The notes beneath the pieces are model-generated. The model did no database searches. It was given only the letters and a program-made list of their open reading frames with translations, and had not been told where the DNA came from. This document shows positions 17,487 through 20,239 of a DNA stretch of 20,239 nt, piece after piece. Source of the stretch: Chara braunii (Eukaryota; Streptophyta; Charophyceae; Charales; Characeae); the NCBI GenBank assembly GCA_003427395.1, contig BFEA01000962.1, positions 308,147-328,385 on the forward strand, written 5' to 3'. How positions within the stretch are numbered: the first letter of the stretch is position 1; each line of letters begins with the position of its first letter. The position numbers and the translations under genes were made by a program.

Positions 17487-18987
17487 CTAGAGGTTGTCGA
17501 GGAAAGGCAGTCTCATGACGGGAGGTGGGAGAGGAGGGTGAGCTTCGGGGAGGGGTTGTAGAAAGCGACTCCGCTCCCGATCCCCAGTCGGGAGCCGGGT
17601 GTTATGGATGGTGCGATCTATGCGGGGGAAGCGGTGATCCTGGTGAGGGAGGGAGGCAAGGTTATTGGGATGGAGAGTGCACAGGGTGCGGCGGATCACG
17701 GCACGAAGATCCTCATAACCTTCGCACATGGGGATTACGCCCGAGATTATACAATATATTTCTATATTGTTGTAATTTCGCCATGCTGCGCTGAAGAGGA
17801 GGACAGGGAGGGGGAAATAGGTTACGATGACTTGAGTGGAGGCGTGGGGGAAGATGGTGACACCAAGACGCGTAGAGTAGAGCTGGTGGAAGAGGGAAGG
17901 GGGAAAAGGGTGCCAGTTGGAGGGGAATGGGGGTCGTTTTACGATCAGGTGGATGGCGAGGTAATCAAGGGGACGGAGGGATAATGACCGGGAACGAAGC
18001 CCGAGTGCCCGCATCTCCACGTAGGCGAACATGGGCCTCTGTGGTGGAGGGGATTGAGTCGGCGTTGGACTTCTTCTGCGGCGTCTGCTTCCAGATCCCT
18101 CTGCGGTGGAGACGCCATCTCCTTCGGACTCCTGTTGCGGTAACTCCGGGTTGCACACTGGATCGTCTTGCAACAGCCTCGTGTCTGGCTCGTCTAACTC
18201 CTGTACTGGGCGCTTCCATTCTGCCTTTTCCCGTCGCCTCTGAGCCGCGGCTTCGTCTTCCTCCTCACTTTGTCCGCCGGAACCGCCTGATTCGTCCGAC
18301 CCACTTCCTTTCGATTTGGTTTCCTCCGATTCGCGATAGTCCGGGTCGTCTGATCCGGCCTCCGAGTCCTTTTCTTCTTGCTTTGTGTTTTTCCTCTCTT
18401 CCTCTTCTTCGTCTTCTTCTCTCGTTCCCACCTCCACTTTTCGGATGATCGGATCCCACAAAGTGATATCGGTCACATCGATCATGACCAAATAGTAGCC
18501 CGACGAAGGGAGGTAGATGTTATCATTGTCGAGTTCCGTGCACGTGAACCACAATAGTTGTGGAGCCAACGTCCGAGGGAGCGCTGCGGGCGTGGATCGT
18601 TCGCCATACCGTGAAAGGATCTCCAAAGGTAGATCGTCCATGAGTTGGGCCACGAACACCAGAACTTCGCTCGTAATCGTCTCAAGATGTTCGTCGCGCA
18701 CCTTTCCGAAGAGTATCCCTAGCAGCTCCCCCTCTGTGTCCGTCCTCCAGGCTTGGACGATCAACAACTCCACATCATCATTGGGAACTTCGTCTTCCTC
18801 GTCTTTATCTGTCGGCTCAGCCCAATGAAGCACCAGCTCGAGAAGGCAAAAGTTGAGCGGGATGTACGTGTGCCACCACTTCGCCCACTTGCCTGATTCG
18901 AAAGGAGAGGGGAGGGTTCGTAGCGGACTACTAGAAGGTAGGGAGATCGGAAGGGAGCTCGAAGGTCGAAAGGCGGTGCTGGTTCAT
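17487..18987 (-). pseudogene. X2 of element B (near-intact)
   Basis: The start ATG is 18987-18985, overlapping the X1 stop as ATGA, with MNQHRLSTFELPSDLPTF matching the A N-terminus. That frame meets TAG near 18932, and one frame change leads to the long open frame, which reads GKWAKWWHTYIPLNFCLLELV and then continues as 17487-18833. The codon at 18833 is GTG and is internal, not a start. Domains: W-rich head; ELLIVQAWRT; acidic linker with GSDDPDYRESEE and Ser/Gly/Glu repeats; RRRRRSPTPTQSPPPQ; then FAYVEMRALGLRSRSLSLRPLDYL, LYSTRLGVTIF, LLFSAAW and IEIYCIISGVIP, HRFPRID. The C-terminal domain holds a moderately hydrophobic stretch (VIVTYFPLPVLLFSAAW), not a convincing membrane anchor. The basic RS-like patch may bind nucleic acid. 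Function unknown. Confidence 0.65.
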
Positions 18988-19469
18988 TGAGGCGGCGTAA
19001 AAGGAAGAAGCTGCGGGAAGACGACCTCTCGCGTGTCGGGAAAGATCCGGAGTTGGCTGAGATCGATGTCGTTGGTGGAATTGATCCAATCGCCCGGTTG
19101 GGCCAACAGATGGACCTAGGCGGCCGTGAGATCCTGCGCCCAGAGTCGTAACTGTCGGAAGACGCCTGTATGAACCACCGGATGCAAAGTCATAAGATCG
19201 CCTGTGAAGGTGACGATCACTGTCACGTGGCTGACACCTAGTGGAGACAGCCGCAGGAAAGCCGATACCTCGGCCAATACTCTCGCCTGCTCGCTGGTTC
19301 GTGCGAACCGAAATCCCGCCGCCTCGTGGATGGTCGTCGTGCTGAAGAAAGCCGCGAATCGGAGCAGATTTGGACTTAATAGTGGTCGTTGCACCTGCCG
19401 TATCGACGAAATGTGGTCTCCGGGTCTCATTAAGCGCTCGCCGATGACCTGCTCGATAGAAAAACTCAT
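18984..19469 (-). pseudogene. X1 of element B (one in-frame stop)
   Basis: ATG 19469-19467 lies in ATGA with the integrase-tail stop, as in A. The first 117 codons are open (MSFSIEQVIGERLMRPGDHI... to LRLWAQDL) and include FRFARTSEQARVLAEVSAF and GVSHVTVIVTF. A TAG at 19118-19116 interrupts. The same frame continues with HLLAQPGDWIN and ends PFTPPQ at TGA 18986-18984, overlapping the X2 ATG. It is better preserved than A X1 and reveals A's frameshifts. No known family recognised; short, mixed alpha/beta-looking, no signal peptide. Confidence 0.62.
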
Positions 19470-19880
19470 GGCAATAAAGGAGGAGTTGGTAATGGAGGTT
19501 GAGAGGAAGGGGAGTCAGAGTACTCGAGCTCGGGGTCACCATCTTCCTTCCCAAAATTGAAGGATGATGTGGACGATGAGGGAGAAGGAGAAGAAGGTAA
19601 GGAACGAAGATAGGACACATGTTGGATGATTGGGATCAACTTCCCGAGACCTCTGCTGCAAGCCGCACTGTGTTCACTCCACTAGGACCAAGCTCGACTA
19701 CATGAAAATCGTGGCGCTAACTTGCCTTGGCGAGCACATTTCCTCACCTGCACTATGCCCCGTAATTTGTACTGGGGCCGAGGTCCGACGTTCCCATTTC
19801 GGGCCTCATAGCTGCGGACGTGCCAACCATGGGCCATTTCGGTCATCCGCTGTCTTTTTCGGGCCAACCGGGGGAAACTG
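19466..19880 (-). pseudogene. Integrase C-terminal remnant of element B
   Basis: From 19867: MARKRQRMTEMAHGWHVRSYEARNG and YKLRGIVQVRKCARQGKL align with A's MTHLAHGRQVRSYEARNG and YKLGDLVQVCKCARDRKL, the GPY/F-like module. After a frame change near 19700, VVELGPSG.NTVRLA follows. A Ser/Pro-rich and acidic tail, in the frame ending PLLP at TGA 19468-19466, matches A's tail in position and style. Homology to A stops near 19880, so the integrase core and everything upstream of B is absent. Confidence 0.7.
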
Positions 19881-19970
19881 CCATTTCGTCAAAATGGACA
19901 TTTTTTTTTTTTGAACGAAATTGAAACCGTGTTTTTTGGCCGAAAACTTGTCAAAATTTGTTGTTCCTAA

Positions 19971-19999
19971 GGGCCCAGCGTTTTACAAACGCTGGACCC
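19971..19999. repeat. Strong hairpin in right flank
   Basis: CCAGCGTTT (19975-19983) and AAACGCTGG (19987-19995) pair around TAC, and GGG/CCC pairs extend the stem past one mismatch. Not followed by a T-run. Could be the end of an unrecognised small transposon. Confidence 0.6.
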
Positions 20000-20046
20000 C
20001 CTGGCTGTACATGGACCTAGCTTGAGACCAGGCACCTCCAGGCAGT

Positions 20047-20079
20047 ACACACACACATCAATCAATCAATCAATCAATC
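20047..20079. repeat. (AC)n and (ATCA)n microsatellites
   Basis: A short AC run (20047-20057) passes directly into about five and a half copies of ATCA (20057-20079). Confidence 0.9.
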
Positions 20080-20239
20080 TAACCCTTTTTTTGTTTATTT
20101 GTTTTCAATTTTTGCATCTTCATTTTTTTTAAACACCTAATTTTTCTACCAAAAAACGAAATTCATTTCTAAAAAAAAATACATTACAACTAAGGGACCA
20201 TATCCCTCATGATAAAAAATAATTAAAAAAAAAAATCCT

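Larger units (their letters stand above)
19881..20239. other. Right flank, AT-rich, no gene recognised
   Basis: Sequence unrelated to element A begins near 19880. It starts with a small inverted repeat (CCATTT/AAATGG, 19881-19897) and a run of twelve T (19901-19912), followed by AT-rich DNA with many A and T runs. The T-run would fit the poly(A) tail of a minus-strand retroposon replacing the rest of B, but I recognise no LINE or SINE. Near the end is GGGACCATATCCC. Confidence 0.5.

Noticed and set aside
17927-18448. 173-codon plus-strand frame
   Set aside because: Antisense shadow of X2 in B, whose minus-strand frame aligns with A.
18931-19620. 229-codon minus-strand frame
   Set aside because: Different frame from the one aligning with A X1; only its last codons (MNQHRL...) match X2. 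The rest is a shadow.
19971-20020. Hairpin followed by CTAG as a Helitron 3' end
   Set aside because: Spacing to CTAG is about 17 nt and the next base is C, not the expected T; no Rep/helicase coding seen.
1-20239. CRISPR arrays, tRNA/rRNA genes, bacterial operons
   Set aside because: None seen; microsatellites, LTR elements and absence of host ORFs indicate eukaryotic repeat-rich DNA.

Overview
The window looks like nuclear DNA from a transposon-rich eukaryote, most likely of the green-plant lineage. A charophyte alga such as Chara, or another seedless plant, is my guess; the host is inferred only from the style of the elements and is uncertain. I found no recognisable host gene, tRNA, rRNA or prokaryotic feature. 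Nearly everything is two related Ty3/gypsy-type LTR retrotransposons on the minus strand, one nested inside the other, with about 1.2 kb and 0.36 kb of simple-repeat-rich flank.

Element A (1439-15132) is a decayed full-length copy. Its 3' LTR is at 1439-4162 and its 5' LTR at 12898-15132; both carry the terminal inverted heptamer TGTGACG/CGTCACA, and the element is flanked by TGGG on both sides. Read right to left it encodes gag, protease, linker, reverse transcriptase/RNase H, integrase, and two further ORFs here called X1 and X2. Every ORF has stops or frameshifts, and several stops are TGA where CGA is expected. The LTRs differ at about 5% of positions in the stretch I compared.

Element B is an older relative in the same orientation. 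Its integrase tail, X1 and X2 lie at 17487-19880. Its 3' LTR is split by A into 15133-17324 and 1233-1438. The rest of B (most of pol, gag, 5' LTR) is missing to the right.

Comparing A with B shows which unusual parts are conserved. (1) Both LTRs contain an ORF with a collinear C-x22-C-x43-C-x2-C pattern, between the promoter and the LTR 3' end. (2) The A integrase ORF begins with a PHD-type C4HC3 finger and has its own ATG after the RT/RNase H stop; B does not reach this part. (3) Integrase-X1 and X1-X2 are both joined by 4-nt ATGA stop/start overlaps in A and B. (4) All three LTRs share TATAAAT followed, at the same spacing, by ACTCTCT. Together these suggest a Ty3/gypsy lineage with an LTR-encoded protein and a coupled post-integrase gene pair.

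One assembly fault is visible: an exact 95-bp duplication on either side of a single N at 13545.
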